From Toxorhynchites rutilus septentrionalis (taxonomy: Eukaryota > Arthropoda > Insecta > Diptera > Culicidae): a DNA stretch of 64,000 nt. The stretch is from positions 72,148,042-72,212,041 of the forward strand of contig NC_073746.1 in assembly GCF_029784135.1 (NCBI RefSeq), given 5' to 3'. The notes under the pieces were generated by a model. That model ran no database searches and was not told the origin of the DNA. It saw only the letters and a program-made list of their open reading frames with translations. A program made the translations under genes and the position numbers. Shown in pieces: positions 1 through 14,000 of this stretch. The stretch's first letter is position 1, and each line of letters begins with the position of its first letter.

Positions 1-1456
1 TTTCCCCGTTTTACCTCCAGAGATTCTACTTCTGTTTCCCGTAGCCGTTTTATTAAATTTGATTTATATGACGATAAAAAGAGCTCAACGTCTTTATTGA
101 TGCTATCTTTCAAAAGTGAAGTATAGCATCATAAACTTGTCGCATAGCACAACCGTTTCCTCCCACATTTTTTTTTCATAAAACATTCGATAATGGAAAA
201 GCCCTCTCAACGTTGAGGTTTCTAACGAGAGACAGAAGATCATATTGGGTAAAAACTTCCGTAAAACTGTCCTTTTCAAAAATGGTCCAGTCGTTCATTT
301 TTCGGATCATAGTGAGCAAACTTGTTTATGTTGCTAGCAATATTCTTTCAATGGTTAATCTGCTGGAGCTCCACTGATACGACCAAAATCCGTCAAATAT
401 CAAAAAGCCAGTAGTCAAAAGCTTCTTGAATCGTTTTCCCTCCATTTTCTATCGGAATCAATGATGGAAACATAAACATCAACGCAGTGCTTCACATCTC
501 AGACGAAATTTCAAGATTTGTCAGTCGTAAAATTTTGGAGAGTTTTTTTAATCCTTTGATGAATCGGGTAAAATATGCAATCCGAAGCTACACAAATTCA
601 AGAGCTTTTTTTCTTCATTTCGAAAAACCAGTAGCGGCTCGCGTAATATGACAAATTCACGATTCACGTTTATACCGTCCATCGACACAAACAAAGTTTG
701 TTCTAATATATAATTCCCATGCATTCTTCAAAAGCTGCAAGTTCATTCCTGATACATGAGAATATCCCAAGAACATTGACGTCATGTAACGATTCACCAA
801 ACCCAACCTCTTCTTCATCCCAAAATCTGACACTCAGATCCATCTGTAGCCTCTTTGTAGTCTCGCTCAAAGACTCTTGTTCAAAGTTTCATCGAACCAA
901 AAATCATCATAAAGGTCATTTCATCACGCCCTAGATAGACCTTCTCAGCTTCCTGGTTGTCATGGAACATTCTTCTCAATACAACCATGTATTTTTTCAG
1001 CAGTGTGGAGTGATTTGTGCTACATAACTGTTTCAAGGCACCACAGGAGCTCAGCTATCATAGTATGATTTTCAAGCATTAATTTATCGATAGTTTTCGA
1101 AGAAGAAAAGGGAGGGAAATGGTTGAAGCTGAACGGCAGATACTGAAGCCAAAAATGCCAGGAAAACATCGCGAATGTAAAAGTCGTCTACTTTTGCGCT
1201 GTTTACCCTTCGGAAGGACTAAGTTCACCTACAGGCAAAAGCAAACTGAAAAACCTACAGAGAGTCAAACTAGTCAAATACAACTTCTTTAGTATCATTA
1301 ACTTTTAATTACTGCAATAATCAAAATTCTAATTGACGAAATTTGTTTTTCCAGATTGGTGACGAACTTCCCTGATATTCCCTGACTTTCCCTGACATTG
1401 TTTGAATTCCCTGATATTCCCTGATTTTCAAGGATTTTCAAGGTAGTCGACACCCT
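1..1456 (-). pseudogene. hAT-like transposon relic, cut by window edge
   Basis: Read on the minus strand, this interval gives broken peptide stretches resembling a widespread arthropod/fish hAT-type transposase. A 'MDGINVN' block lies near 670-690, followed by a 'FGLHILPDS' block, with several stops and frameshifts around them. The right end (1370-1456) has the repeated CCCTGA.ATTCCCTGA subterminal pattern typical of that element type, ending in GGTAGTCGACACCCT. What is seen is the repeated terminal motif and the peptide blocks; family assignment is from memory of such elements. No intact ORF remains, and the other end lies outside the window. It sits downstream of, or in an intron of, the minus-strand Piezo gene. 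Confidence 0.5.
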
Positions 1457-1849
1457 CAATTAACCCAGAAGCCCTAAGGATGTCGTTGGGAAGTATAAGC
1501 AATCAGCTGGATGTAAACATTCGTATGAACTGGTTTACGATTTTCATTGAACAAAGAGATAATAAGCAGCTGTGGAAGCATGTTTCGATAATCTTCCCGA
1601 TTACCTCTTCAGGGACGAAATACTTAAATCAAAAATCACTGGAATAAATAAATTAAAGTTCAGGGTGGTTATACAGAATATGACGACTTGTTTCAAACCT
1701 CACAATCATATCGAACGACAACATTTATTCAAGAACATGCTACTTCCAAAAATAAATAAGGAAAATTTGCTATTACTACTGCTACTACCAAGCAAAGGAA
1801 AAATCTAGCAAAAGAAACTAATTCCACAGAAAAACACACTGAAGCTTAC
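1457..1849. other. Unassigned, probable Piezo intron
   Basis: AT-rich. No convincing exon, RNA gene or repeat was recognised. If the tentative Piezo exon 5 is real, this is the start of the following intron. Confidence 0.4.
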
Positions 1850-2005
1850 TTTCACCTTGCGCGCAGCTCCACGCCACCGATCGCTGGTGAGCGTCTTGCG
1901 GAGGATATTTTTTCTATGCATGCGAAACGAGATTTGGCGCTGGAGCCGAACTCCGCTTTCGAGCTGGTAGAAAAGCTCCTGACGCTTGAGCTCTTTCTCC
2001 GTCAT
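1850..2005 (-). CDS. Piezo: Possible Piezo exon 5 (cytoplasmic linker)
   Basis: An open stretch of 50-52 codons, very rich in Lys, Arg and Glu, lies between a plausible acceptor (GCCTCGTAG at 2007-2006) and two possible donors (GTGAAA from 1855, GTAAGC from 1849). Its phase (0) matches exon 4. Piezo has a variable charged cytoplasmic linker at this point, so the exon fits by position and phase. I do not recognise the residues themselves, and it could instead belong to an unknown transcript. Confidence 0.42.
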
Positions 2006-5000
2006 CTACGAGGCGGGGTGTGTTGGAGAACGAGCAATTTGCAAAGCAGCGTTGCAAAAATCAGCATTAGTAGCGGCAGCCAGCAGCGGCGGCAGGTGTC
2101 GTGTCAATTTGGGGAATAAATTGATGGCCGTTATTTCGACGAGGCAATTTTGAAGATATGGTAAAATCAGTTGTTTGTTTTTTGAGCCAAGCGCGCATGA
2201 TTTTGGGGGATTCGTAAGAAGAGCATTAGTTCAGAATGTTAGCAACTGGTTGTCAAGGCAATTCTAGCAAACTCTAGCTAGTTGTTAGTAACATTCCAAG
2301 GGTTAGAACTGGAACCGGTAAAACTAATGTGTGTTTTAACTACTGCTGTTTTGGTTAGTCTTGCCTAGTGTAACTCCTTTCAAAGCAAATGTCGCCAGTT
2401 TTATACTTACTCTTGGTCTCATAAGTAGTGTCGAAGTGATTGATATACAATAGTAACATAACATCAGTACAACCGGATTGAGGTAGTAATCGGAACCTAG
2501 ATCGCTATCAAAGTACACATATCGAATATCGGTCAAATTGTCACACGTGGACGACAAAATGGGCGTCAATGCAAATATCCGAGCAAGCGTTTCGTTCGCC
2601 GGCAGAAGTTCCTGGGGCCACGGGTTCTGGTAGGCCAAGAAACCGGTGATGTGTACAATTAAAAACACTAAAGTTATCCTTAAAACTATTCCGAATGCCC
2701 TGTTAAAGAAGAATGATTTTGTGATTATTTTTGTAGAATGTGATTCGAACGCAACTATACCTATCCAATTCTTTATAACACGCCCACCAGGTGGTGGAGC
2801 CCAAAAATATTACAAAATAGATCCCACTGGGCACGGATGGTTGCAGCACAGCCGCCAAACAAAGCATGGCCACACTCAGCAATACACCCAGCTTTGTCAG
2901 GAACGCAAGTCTGTCCCGACTCACTGGATTAACGTCAGCTCTCAGCGAAAGCACTTCTGGTGCTTCCAGCGAGTTGGGACTGGTAGGCTGTTCGGTTCCA
3001 CTGTTTCCAGCTGACAGTTTCCTCAAAATCACATACACGATGATCGCAGTGAAACTCATAATGATCTCCGGTGAAATCCAGTATACCACCATCGCCGGAT
3101 AAAGATCCTCGAACTTCACCAGACCGATATGACGCAGGAGAAGTTCCAAAAATTGGCACGAATCTATCAGCTGATAACCCAGCACGATAAAAACTATCTG
3201 AAAGGCTATCTGACCCACCAGCAGCAATATACTTATCGTAATGTAGATCTTAAAATAAATCCCTGTGGAACCTGAAAGAATGACAGATGATGACAGCGAA
3301 TAGAAACCATTATTTGTATACCCAAAGTTACCTTTTATGCTCCTTGGGGTCGCTACTGGCACAAACGGTAGACCGAATAGGAAGAGCAAATACGGAAGGG
3401 ATAATCCCACCGGTCTCATAAGGCAACCTGCGAATAGAATTGAAATAAGCATTAGATAGTCTGAGGAAACACTGAAGGTGTCGTATTAATATCCTGTGTG
3501 CCGTATGCGTGATAAAATTAACATACAAGTTGCTCTCCTGAGATTGGAAGACCCAGGAGAGATGACACAAACAAAACCCACATGAGGAAATAGTTGAATC
3601 AGGTGAAAGACCTGTCCATGCGTGGCAATCAACAGATTGCATAGATTCATATATGATACTCTACAATCTACCCGGGTAATCACGTGACCGGATACGAGAT
3701 AGTGCAAGTCACTGGTGCCACACGTGGGCACATTTTCTCCACAAAGTGACGTCCGCTGTCCATTCATGAAATTTATACACAGCTGCGCGCAAGGGAATAG
3801 GAACAAGCGAAGGAAGGTTGAGGTGTAAAAGAGCTTCCAGTTATATATTTTCTCCGTACGATAGAATCGCTAATCGCGAAGGCATGGCGAACATGTTGTT
3901 GCACGCACAGGATCGTTAATTTAGGGGTTTGGTTACATAGGTCGCGGTCGCATCGCAGGTGTTATGATAGCAAATATTGAATGTTTTGGTGGAAGCCAGA
4001 AAAGGGATGACCGATCGATCTGACTCAACTATCTTCGATTTGGGTAGAACTTTACACACCAGTAATTTTTGAAGAGGGTACATGGGTTTTAGGATATCCA
4101 AAATTTCTCGATTGTATAGAACGATTGTCAATAATTGGTAGAAGAAACTAAAGTGTACCAGCCTATGACTAAAAATCTATTCAACAGAAAGATGACGTTT
4201 ATCTCCATGCAATGTTTCCATGAAAAAAATCTATTTTCTTCAGTTAATCAGGTCTTCTCTAGCGAAATTTGCAGCTGCTTCAAAGACTAAAAGAATAAAC
4301 TGAGTTTCTGCTTTAGGAGCCTTGAACCACTGCGACCAATGGATCACATTGTAATGTTAAGCTGAGTTTACAGAGTCGGTTCTTTTATTTGAAGATTATG
4401 ATATTAGACTTTAGCATTATCCATTGTGACGAAGCGACGCACAAAATCATCATTTTCAAAACGTTTCAAATATTGCCGAGAATTTCACATTATATTATGA
4501 TATTCATATGTTATACTAGCTGACCCGGCAAACTTCGTCCCGCCCAAAATTCACCATAGGAACGTTTCGTGCCCCCTAAAATCTTCACATGCCAAATGCC
4601 ATTGAATTTACCTTTTACTATAAAATTCCTAGTACTTCTACCAAAGCTCATCGTTATAATATCCGATTATTTTCAGACACAATTCTCGTTCAATATTTTT
4701 CAACCACTTGCAAATAACATGTTTCTCCGTTACATGGACTAAATGTTTGATACAGATAATATGATAGAATAAAGACAGACCCCTCCCCTCTTCTCCCCTT
4801 AGAGAGGGGGGAGGATTGTCTCTTCACCATAGGAACATTTCATGGCCCCTAAAATCTTCACAAATTTGGCTCCATTTCCTTGATTAGTTTTCGAGTTATG
4901 CAAGAATGTGTGTTTCTCAGAGCGACGGGAGGAGTGTCTCAAACTATCATAAAAACCAACCCGGCCCCAAAAACCCCTACATACCAATTTTCATGTCGAA

Positions 5001-8000
5001 CGGGATCGGTTCAGTAGTTTCCGAGTCCATAAGAATCAGACAGACAGACAGACAGACAGACAGAAATCCATTTTTGTATATATACCCTACAAACCCTAGC
5101 CTAATCTTGCTAACACTGTCTTGCGAGATGCCTAAGACATGCCGACGACGACGACGACTCATATTTCTACTGCTTGTCTGTATTAATTAGAAGTTAAAAA
5201 TTAAAATTCGTTCATGAATTTGTGTTGTCGCAAAACTAAGAATTTTATCTCTTTAATAGTTGACGCAGGACTACGTTTTTCATTGAGGAGACTGAATCAG
5301 AAGTCATGTTTTTGTCATGTTTTTATGGAATTGTTTTTAACTTGAAAAACTTTTAACTGCGAACAGATTTTGATGGTTTACATACAAATCGAACCTTACT
5401 TTCTTCAACATACCATAAACTACGATTCCTTAGTGTCTAAATAGTCTAATCTGACGAAAAGTGGAAGAATCAAGTCAAACTGTAGCGACCCTAGTTTTCA
5501 AAAACAATTAGGAATCTGAGAACAGCTAGAGCAACGCTAAAACTTAAGCTTCCCTACCCTCTCCTAAGCGATTGGATTTTTTCGCTTGAGGAAGTTCACT
5601 CGACTTCGCCCCGCAATCTTCCTTTACGATCTCCTATGCCGTAAAGACATAACATTTTCCTCATTGAACGCACTGGATTGCACAATTTGTGCGTGCGAAA
5701 AATCACGAATACGCTGCCACTTCGTCAAGGAGCAATTGTCAAACTGAAGAACACGGCTTCTTTTACTCGCAGCCTATTATGATATGAATGATAGCTTACG
5801 TGCCAAAGTATTGTATGCACAGGTGAAACGGGAACCTTATTTGTACGATAGTGCAAACATTATCACGCATACGGTACAGAGAACCTAGGGGAGTGCGATG
5901 AGGACACATGATTTCTCATCCATTCCTATAGCTTTCTGGATGTGGATTTCCACCGGTTGGTTCTGTTGAAGAAGCGATAGTAATGCAGCGCAGCCTTTTC
6001 CCGACGGTTTTGGTGCGACAGGTTTCCTATTGTGTTTTACCTATTGTAGAGGCTTTATTGCTCGTTCACAATAACTGAGCGTTTGTTTAATAAGACGGAA
6101 CAGTGCTCACACTGTCATTATTGCATTGAAAAATGGACAAATTTCTAATGGCGATGAAAAAAAAAACAACAAAACAAAAAAAAACAAAATAATTTAATGG
6201 ACTTCCACTTAAATCATACGTTCATTAAAACTTTTGCGAATAAGCTTTGACGCCCATATTAATTAATTTGCAGCAGCTTTGGCGAACTCAGACAATCAAC
6301 TACGCTCAATGCAATTCGTACTGCCAACTACATCCCGGAACGAGGAAATTGGGCATCGTGAGGCACTTCGTGTTCACTTGAATACAGCTGCTGCGCGACC
6401 ATAGAGTGGCCTCAACGTTCGCTATATTGAGGCCTGAGGTCGAGATAACCGACCAAACGATAAATTGAACCGACCAAAATGGGCATTTTTGTGCGGAAGC
6501 GTCAGTCGAGGCCGGCGTGTCTGAGCAGCAGGCAATCATCCAGATAGAGCGGCTGAAGGTGTTAAACATCTTTCCGGCGAAGCACGACGTTGTACTCATA
6601 ATAGATGACGAGATTTACTTGCGGTTAGACAATAATGACTGACAGAACATCCACTGAGCCATTACGCACCTAAACTATTTCTGGAGTTTCTGGAGACTTC
6701 ACATAGAAATGTATAGTATAACTCTTTAACTGTGTTTTCAAATAGTCTGTGGGTTTAATGATTGTACAATGCTTGGACAAATGGGAAATCTCTTTTTTCG
6801 ATACGTGTAAAAATGGTGACTCAAGCTGATCTCCAACCACAAAGACGAGATGCTACGACAAAACACTTTTTTTGTTATTACCATTATTTCTTTATTAAAT
6901 TATTTGGTTTTACATTTGTACTAAATTGTTTGATTAAAAGTAGGAACAATAAGAGTTTTTTCTTTGTCTTGCGTTGTGTTTTGGGTAGTGCCGTGAAGTA
7001 CACTGGAGTCGCTTTTCATGCGGGAGCCGCGTAAACAAAAACCGCGTAAATTCCAAAATTCGCGAAAAAATAAACCAGGTAAATTTCAAAATCCGTGTGA
7101 AAATCTAACAAACAGTGAATTATTAGTTTAAAATGTAACCCATATTCTAACAATTGATTAACTGAATTTTTTTGCATGTTACAATCATAATATCTGTTTC
7201 TCCTTTTATTTAGAAGTTACTAATCAGTGATACAATACAAACTTATTTTGTGAAAATTCACATCATTTTATTTTTTTTTTCATGAAAAGCATATTAATTT
7301 TTTACGCGGTTGATACGTGCCGCGTAAATTTCTAAATACGCGTCAAAAATCGTGTAAATTCCTTAATCTGTGTAAGGCCTTCAGTGTAATCCAAATAATA
7401 TATGACCCCCACCCCCCTGGTTCTAAACCGCCGCCCTATTGACGCAGAGCTGCGTCTCCCATTGCTATACTAGGGTGTTAGTTAAAAGCTTCGAAAACGA
7501 GAGCGTTACGCCGGAATAATAAGATTTTGAGCGTTAATACCACCTAACTAACTAAACGAAATTGTATGAAAACCACTTCATTCGAAAGATAAAAAAATAC
7601 GTGTTATAAAAATATAATATAGAACCACTAATTTTTCCGAGTTTCCAGAGATATGTAAGAAGTCGGTTGAATTGAAATATATAGTGTAGCATATAACAAC
7701 TATCTTCACTTAAAAGACTGGCCAAAACAACAAAAAACTCCTTTGCTAAATTAACCTCAATTTCACATGAATGACAATAAGTTCCTAATTCATATGTCAT
7801 CTTTAGTTCTCAATCAGTGTAAATAACCCATTCAGGATGGTTTTGACCAAGCTGCACCATGTTGTAGTGAGTACCTCGTTCTACGCAGAGGATACTGCTC
7901 GTTTAAGTTCTTTAAATCACGTATACTGCTTGTAAGCTGCATCTACTATTCGTACAATTACTCCTCTTAAGTTCTTGATATGGTGTTGATCTGGTAAACA

Positions 8001-11000
8001 AGCTGACCAGTCCAAAATCTGAAGCCCCTATTCAATAAACTATGCCTGGATTTTCCGGATGTTATGAATTGATGCCAAATTACCCAATCATAACATTTGT
8101 TACTTATTGGTCCAAAAACTTGTTACACTAGCTCAAAAATTGCTTTGAAAGCAATCTATTACAAAGATCTATGTAGAAGCGGATGCCAGCTCGGAAATCC
8201 ACTCAGTTTTTATCGCTACTACATTTCTACTACAAGATTGTATGGTGAAGCTAACATCATGTCATCAAAAGCCTGTTTGTGCAAACAAACGGCATTGGTG
8301 CGTCGGGTTCGTTAAAGATTCCCCCTAAAGCCAAAAGGGAATCAACCTTGGAGAAGAATGGTACCGCTAAGATGGCGACAAAGAAAGCACCAGCATCGAA
8401 AAAGGTTTCCACTCGAGACGATAACGGCTAGGCATTGAAAAGAGTCGCCGCACACACACCTTCCCTCACACCGCCAGGTATACAATCATAGAAGCAATGA
8501 TTCAGACCCATCGCCAGAAATACAACCATAGAAGCAATGTTTCTTCCCGGATATAAAAATGTGAAATGATCATCTATTCATTGAGAATTGATTCTGATAC
8601 AACTTCAAACAAATAATCACTGAACCAATAGTTGTCCTACGTCAATCTTGCGGTTATAACACAGACACAACCCACTCTCGGCGAATCCACTCCCAATTGC
8701 CCAGAGATGACGTACACTCCCAATTAGAGTGGTCAAACGGTCCAACCGTGTGTAGTGCAAGCTGAGTTGAAAGATTGACCCGTTTGGGACTAACTCACTG
8801 TAGATGGTAGCCTGCCATTCCCACCAAATATGCAGCCAAACTTTTCTAGTCGTCAACCAAGCTTGAGGCTTGGTTGCACCACCTCACCACGGCCGTTTCG
8901 CTCGACGTTGTCGTGAGAGACCTTCTTTTCATCACAATCTACTTCAGGAATTCTTCGTGCCAGCGGGGACTCTAAAAAGAGCTGTGCGCGTCGGTCCTCC
9001 GGCGAGACAGGAGATTGGGGCCGGCCCAACAAGGCGCCCTATAAAAACAATAAGTTACAAGTAACATGAATCGGAACCATCGGCAACGACCTAGGCGACG
9101 AAATAAGGACTACGATTGGAAACTCGGAACATGGAACTGTGAATCGCTATGCTTCGCAGGTTGTGACAGGATAATATACGACGAACTCCAACCCCGTAAC
9201 TTCGGAGTCGTAGCGCTGCAGGATCTTCGCTGGACAGGACAGAGGGTATGGAAAAGCGGGCATCGTGCGGCTACTTTCTACCAGAGTTGTTGTAAAAAAT
9301 CTAAGGGAATTACTCCCCTAGATGCTTGCCTGGCAAGACTTTTTTCCTTTAATGGGACAAGCCCCTGTTTATGCGAACAAGTCCCGGCTAGGGCAGCCAC
9401 AAAACTTCGAACTCAAACGGCTCCAGTGCGGTCCGTCGAGTCGATGCAAGTAGTCTGCTTTCGGATTTGGGACCCGTTCGTTTATATTTACCTTGAACTC
9501 CTTCCCTGTTAGAAGTTCGACTTAGGGTGGCTTCGGTTCTCAATTGAACTGAGCGTTCGAAATTGAATAGTTGTAGTACAACCAACGAGCTTGGAACTAG
9601 ATTTGTAGTGCTGGGTAAAATACGTCTACGCGTATTCTGCTGGCTGCCAATCGGCGCAAGGACAAGTAGACTGAGGATTAAAGGCCGTTTTTTCAACTAC
9701 GTTCTAAGCGCAGCTGGAGCAAGTGTAAGACAGCTACCCACAGAGGGACGTGAAAATTGTCATCGGAGACATGAATCCTCGAATAGAACGTGAGGACCAC
9801 TACCTAGTTGCAGTATGCGCTCAAAACTCTCAACAGTGTACAACGCGAGACGAAGACGAACGCTGCGACTCAACACTGAGCAGCGCTACCAACGGAAGAG
9901 CAGCTAAGTGCTGCTACTCTTGAAGATGGCTGGAGAGATATTCATACAGCCATAGGTTGCACTGCCTTGGCGGTGCTAGGTACGACGGCCCCGAACCGGA
10001 GGAATGACCGGTTTGACGGCGAATGCAAGCAGGTAGTTGAGGAGAATGCAGAATGTTGAATGCAGCGATAGCGAAAAAGCTACAGCACCGCACAAAAGCT
10101 AACGTGGAACGATACAGACAGGCGAGAAACAGGCAAAACTCAATCTTCCGCACGAAAAAGCACCAGCAGGAAGAGAGGGATCGCGAAGCAATGGAACACC
10201 TGTACCACGCAAACGACGCACAGAAGTTTTACGATAAGCTGATATTTTCTTTTGCTGGTTCTTTCGACGCAGCTTGGGTCGTTTGCTGAGGGATCTCGGC
10301 GAAAACTTCAGACACACTTTCAACGCGGAACACTACACAAAATGGTGGAAACAATGGCGGAAAACAAGATTTACACTACAAAATCTAACAGAAAAACGAA
10401 GAAATCTGAAATGAATACTTAATAAATAAATCGTTTTCTCTGTACATGTATTTTTTTATTATAAATTTTTGATTTTATGGCTCAAGCTCACCGGTTACAT
10501 TGCGACCGATCGCTGCGTTGGTCGACTTCCGGGACGATGGCTGGAAACGGGCGATGTCAGGAACAGAACGGACGGCTGGACAATCAGTCACACGACGGGA
10601 ACAAACTTCTCACGTGGCACGGCCGTATATAATGTGAGCCGGCGTCACTGGTTAGCCAGAGGGTCGAGTTGGCTAAATTGCTCGCACTCACTGTCTCGCG
10701 AACACACACGGTTGAATTTCTCTGTGAAGCTTTTTTCTAGCTTTTTTACGTGGCTAGTTCATACACGGAGGACGTGAACGCTTTTGACGTAGGACTACGT
10801 CTAACCGGAAGATATAGGGGGTGAAATGGAAATCTAGACACTGAACAAGTAGGAAAAAATGCAAGATTTGGAACGCTTATAACTCGAGCATTTCTCAATA
10901 GATCGCAAAGGTTTTTGCATCAATTGATAGGAAATATATCTACGCATCTATCATAACGAATAACATTTCATTTTTCTTGAGATAAATAATTGAATAATTG

Positions 11001-14000
11001 TGAAATATCAAGCATTGTCAAAATGCACTATGTGCCCATTTTTGATTGGTCCATTTTGTGCTCCTCAAATCGTACCGACCAAAACGGGCAACCAGAGCAG
11101 CAGCGAAATAGAATGAAGCACGATTGGGAAGGAAAAAGAAAAAAATGAACGAAACATTGGTCGCAGCCTCACACATGCGTAACTCTCGAGCCAGCCAGTC
11201 AGCTTAAAAATCCCCGCTCCGCTGCCGTAACGATCATCCATTGTGTGGACACCGACTGGACAACATCGTTGCTGGACGAGCTGGACGGCGAGGGATCGAG
11301 TGCCTTTCTCAAGGCAAGAGGGCGGAGGTGGTAGCGCTGGAGTAGAGTAATAGAGTAGAGTAGAGTTTTCAAAGGGCCTTTCTCAAGGCTAGAGACGAAT
11401 GAACTGCAAAAGTTTAAAGTCTCTATAATACAAGACCTTCCTTCCTTCCGTAACGATCATTCTCATTCAAACCGTACACCACATCGGTTCGCATCACAAC
11501 ACATCAACAAACCAACCCAAGCAGCCATGTCTGGACATGGTAAAGGATAAAAAGTGAAGGGAAAGGCAAAATCCCGCTCGAACCGTGTTGATCTGGAGTT
11601 CCCCGCAAGGGTAGCTAGGCCGAGCGCGTTAGTACCAGTGCGCCAGTCCACCTAGCCGGCGTTATATAGTTTCGGCCGCCGAAGTGATCGAGTTAGCTGG
11701 CAAAGCTGCTCGCGACGATAAGAAAACCCGCATTCGGAACAGAACACATTCAGTTCGGTGGACATCAAGACAACAGGCAGTTGCAGCGAGTGGCGAGTGG
11801 CAAACGCAATCGCAAAACGGCAGCAGGTAGCAGAAGAAAAAAGTTTGTTCTTTATACAAACTGCTTTGGTGGCAAATCCAGAACAAGGCGGCATCGAGGG
11901 CGTTTGAAATGGTTTTCTTCACAACCACGAGTACTAAGTTTTCTAAATTGAAACCATTCCATAAAACAAGGCGCTTTTCAGGGTCATTAAACCTTCCAAA
12001 AAAGAGTTTAGGAAATACAGTTCAATGCTTTCTAAAACATTATCCAAAATAATAATAAAACACAAATTGATTTTTTTATAATTTGTTTGCCAGGATCTGA
12101 TGAGTATGTGAATTTGGCAGTTGTTCTGAGCTTATTGATTTTCACCAATTCTTAAATTGCTTCTAGATTGAAAGTACAGTAATTTACACTTATCTCGACA
12201 TTTAGCTAATTGGACGGACATGTAATGCGACATATTTAAATGGACATTTTTGTAAACATAGAGTTCGGGGTCCAAATTATGACCCCACATTGAAAGTCGA
12301 CACTGTACCACTGTCATCGCAAATGTTCAATTACAGGTTAAAATTACCTCCAATCCGATACTGAGTGGTGGTAATGCTACGTGCCATTGAATGTAATTTA
12401 CGGTAAAATATGTCACAAGCTGGTTGGGAAGAAATTTTCCAACTGTGAAAGCTGTGGCGAGTGGAAAATGCAATCGCTAAACAGAAAAGTTTAGCCGAAC
12501 AAGTTGGGGATATCGAGTGATAACAAAACAATAAACTCTTTAGATTGAAGATAATTTTGTGATCCTGAAAAGGACCCTTTTTAGCCTGCATGTGAATCCA
12601 ACGAGCGGACAAATCGTAATGAATGTATTTTTTTGCCATCGCTCCCTTTTAACGCTCATTCGTTCGTCTCGTTGGACTCGCCCCTCTGGCTGAGTCTGCC
12701 GATTTTTCTCTATCCTGTGAGTGTGTACCGCTAGAGTATAAAACACGCGGACCCCAAAAAATATCTTATTTTCTTTCAAACCGTAAACCCGTGTGGTGGT
12801 ACGGCATCGGCATCGTGGACGTAACAAAGGAGGACAAGTTAAGGGAAAGGCAAAGTCTCACTCGAACCGTGCAGGTCTCCAGTTCCCTGTTGGTCGCATT
12901 CACTGATTGCTCCGCAAAGGTAACTAGGCCGAACGGATTGGTGCCGGAGCACCAGTATACCTAACAGCGATTATAGAGTTTCGGCCGTCGGAGTGCTCGA
13001 GTTGGCTTGCAAAGCTACTCACGACAATCAGAAAACCCGCATTAAGAACAGAGCAGCTTCGGTTCGGCGCTCATCAAGGCAACAATTAGTTTCAGTGAGT
13101 GGCAAACGCAATCGCAAAACGGCAGCTGGTAGAAGAAGGTAAAAGATTGTCTATACAGACTGCTTTGGTGGCAAAAGCAGCCACCATAAACCACGGCGCT
13201 TTTCAGGTCCATTAAACCTTTCAAAAAAGAGTGTACGAAATACAGTTCAATGCTTTCTAAAATAATATCCAAAATAATAATAAAACACAAATTGATTTTT
13301 TCATAATTTGTTTGCCAGGATATGATGAGTATGAGAATTTGGCAGTTGTGCTGAGATTATTGAAGGTTGGGGACTTTCCCGATTATTCAATTTTCACCAA
13401 TTCTTAAATTGATTCTAGATTGAAAGTACAGTAATTTATATTTAGCTCGACATTTATATAATTGGATGGACCTGTAATGCGACATTTTTGTGACCATAGA
13501 GTTCGGGGTACAAATTATGACCCCACATTGAAAGTCGACACTGTACCACTGTCATCGGAAATGTTCAATTACAGGTTAAAATCGCCTCCAATGCGACACT
13601 GAGTGTTTCTCCGGCACGTCGCATTTAATGTAATTTACTGAACAACATGACACAAGCTGGATGGGAAGAAATTTTCCAACTGTGAAAGCTGTGGCGAATG
13701 GCAAACGCAATAGCTAAACAGGAAGGTTTAACCGAACAAGATGGGAATATCGAGTGATAACAAAAACACAACATCAAAGGTTCTTTTCAGAACCATCAAC
13801 ATGTTCATAAAGAGTAAACAGTAAACTAATCCATTTTTCAGGTAGATAGGTAGGTATTCACGTAGGAGAAGAAAATAAAACAATATATTTAAAATATATA
13901 TTTAACAAAAGCTGTCCCCTTTGTATAGTCCTACGTCACTCCGGTTATGTCCCCGACATTACCCACCCGTCTTTTTTTAATTTAGGGATAACTTCTAGTT

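Noticed and set aside
3272..3331. Open reading across Piezo intron 2 as retained coding sequence
   Set aside because: It has GT-AG borders, a polypyrimidine tract and no counterpart in fly or vertebrate Piezo at a conserved junction.
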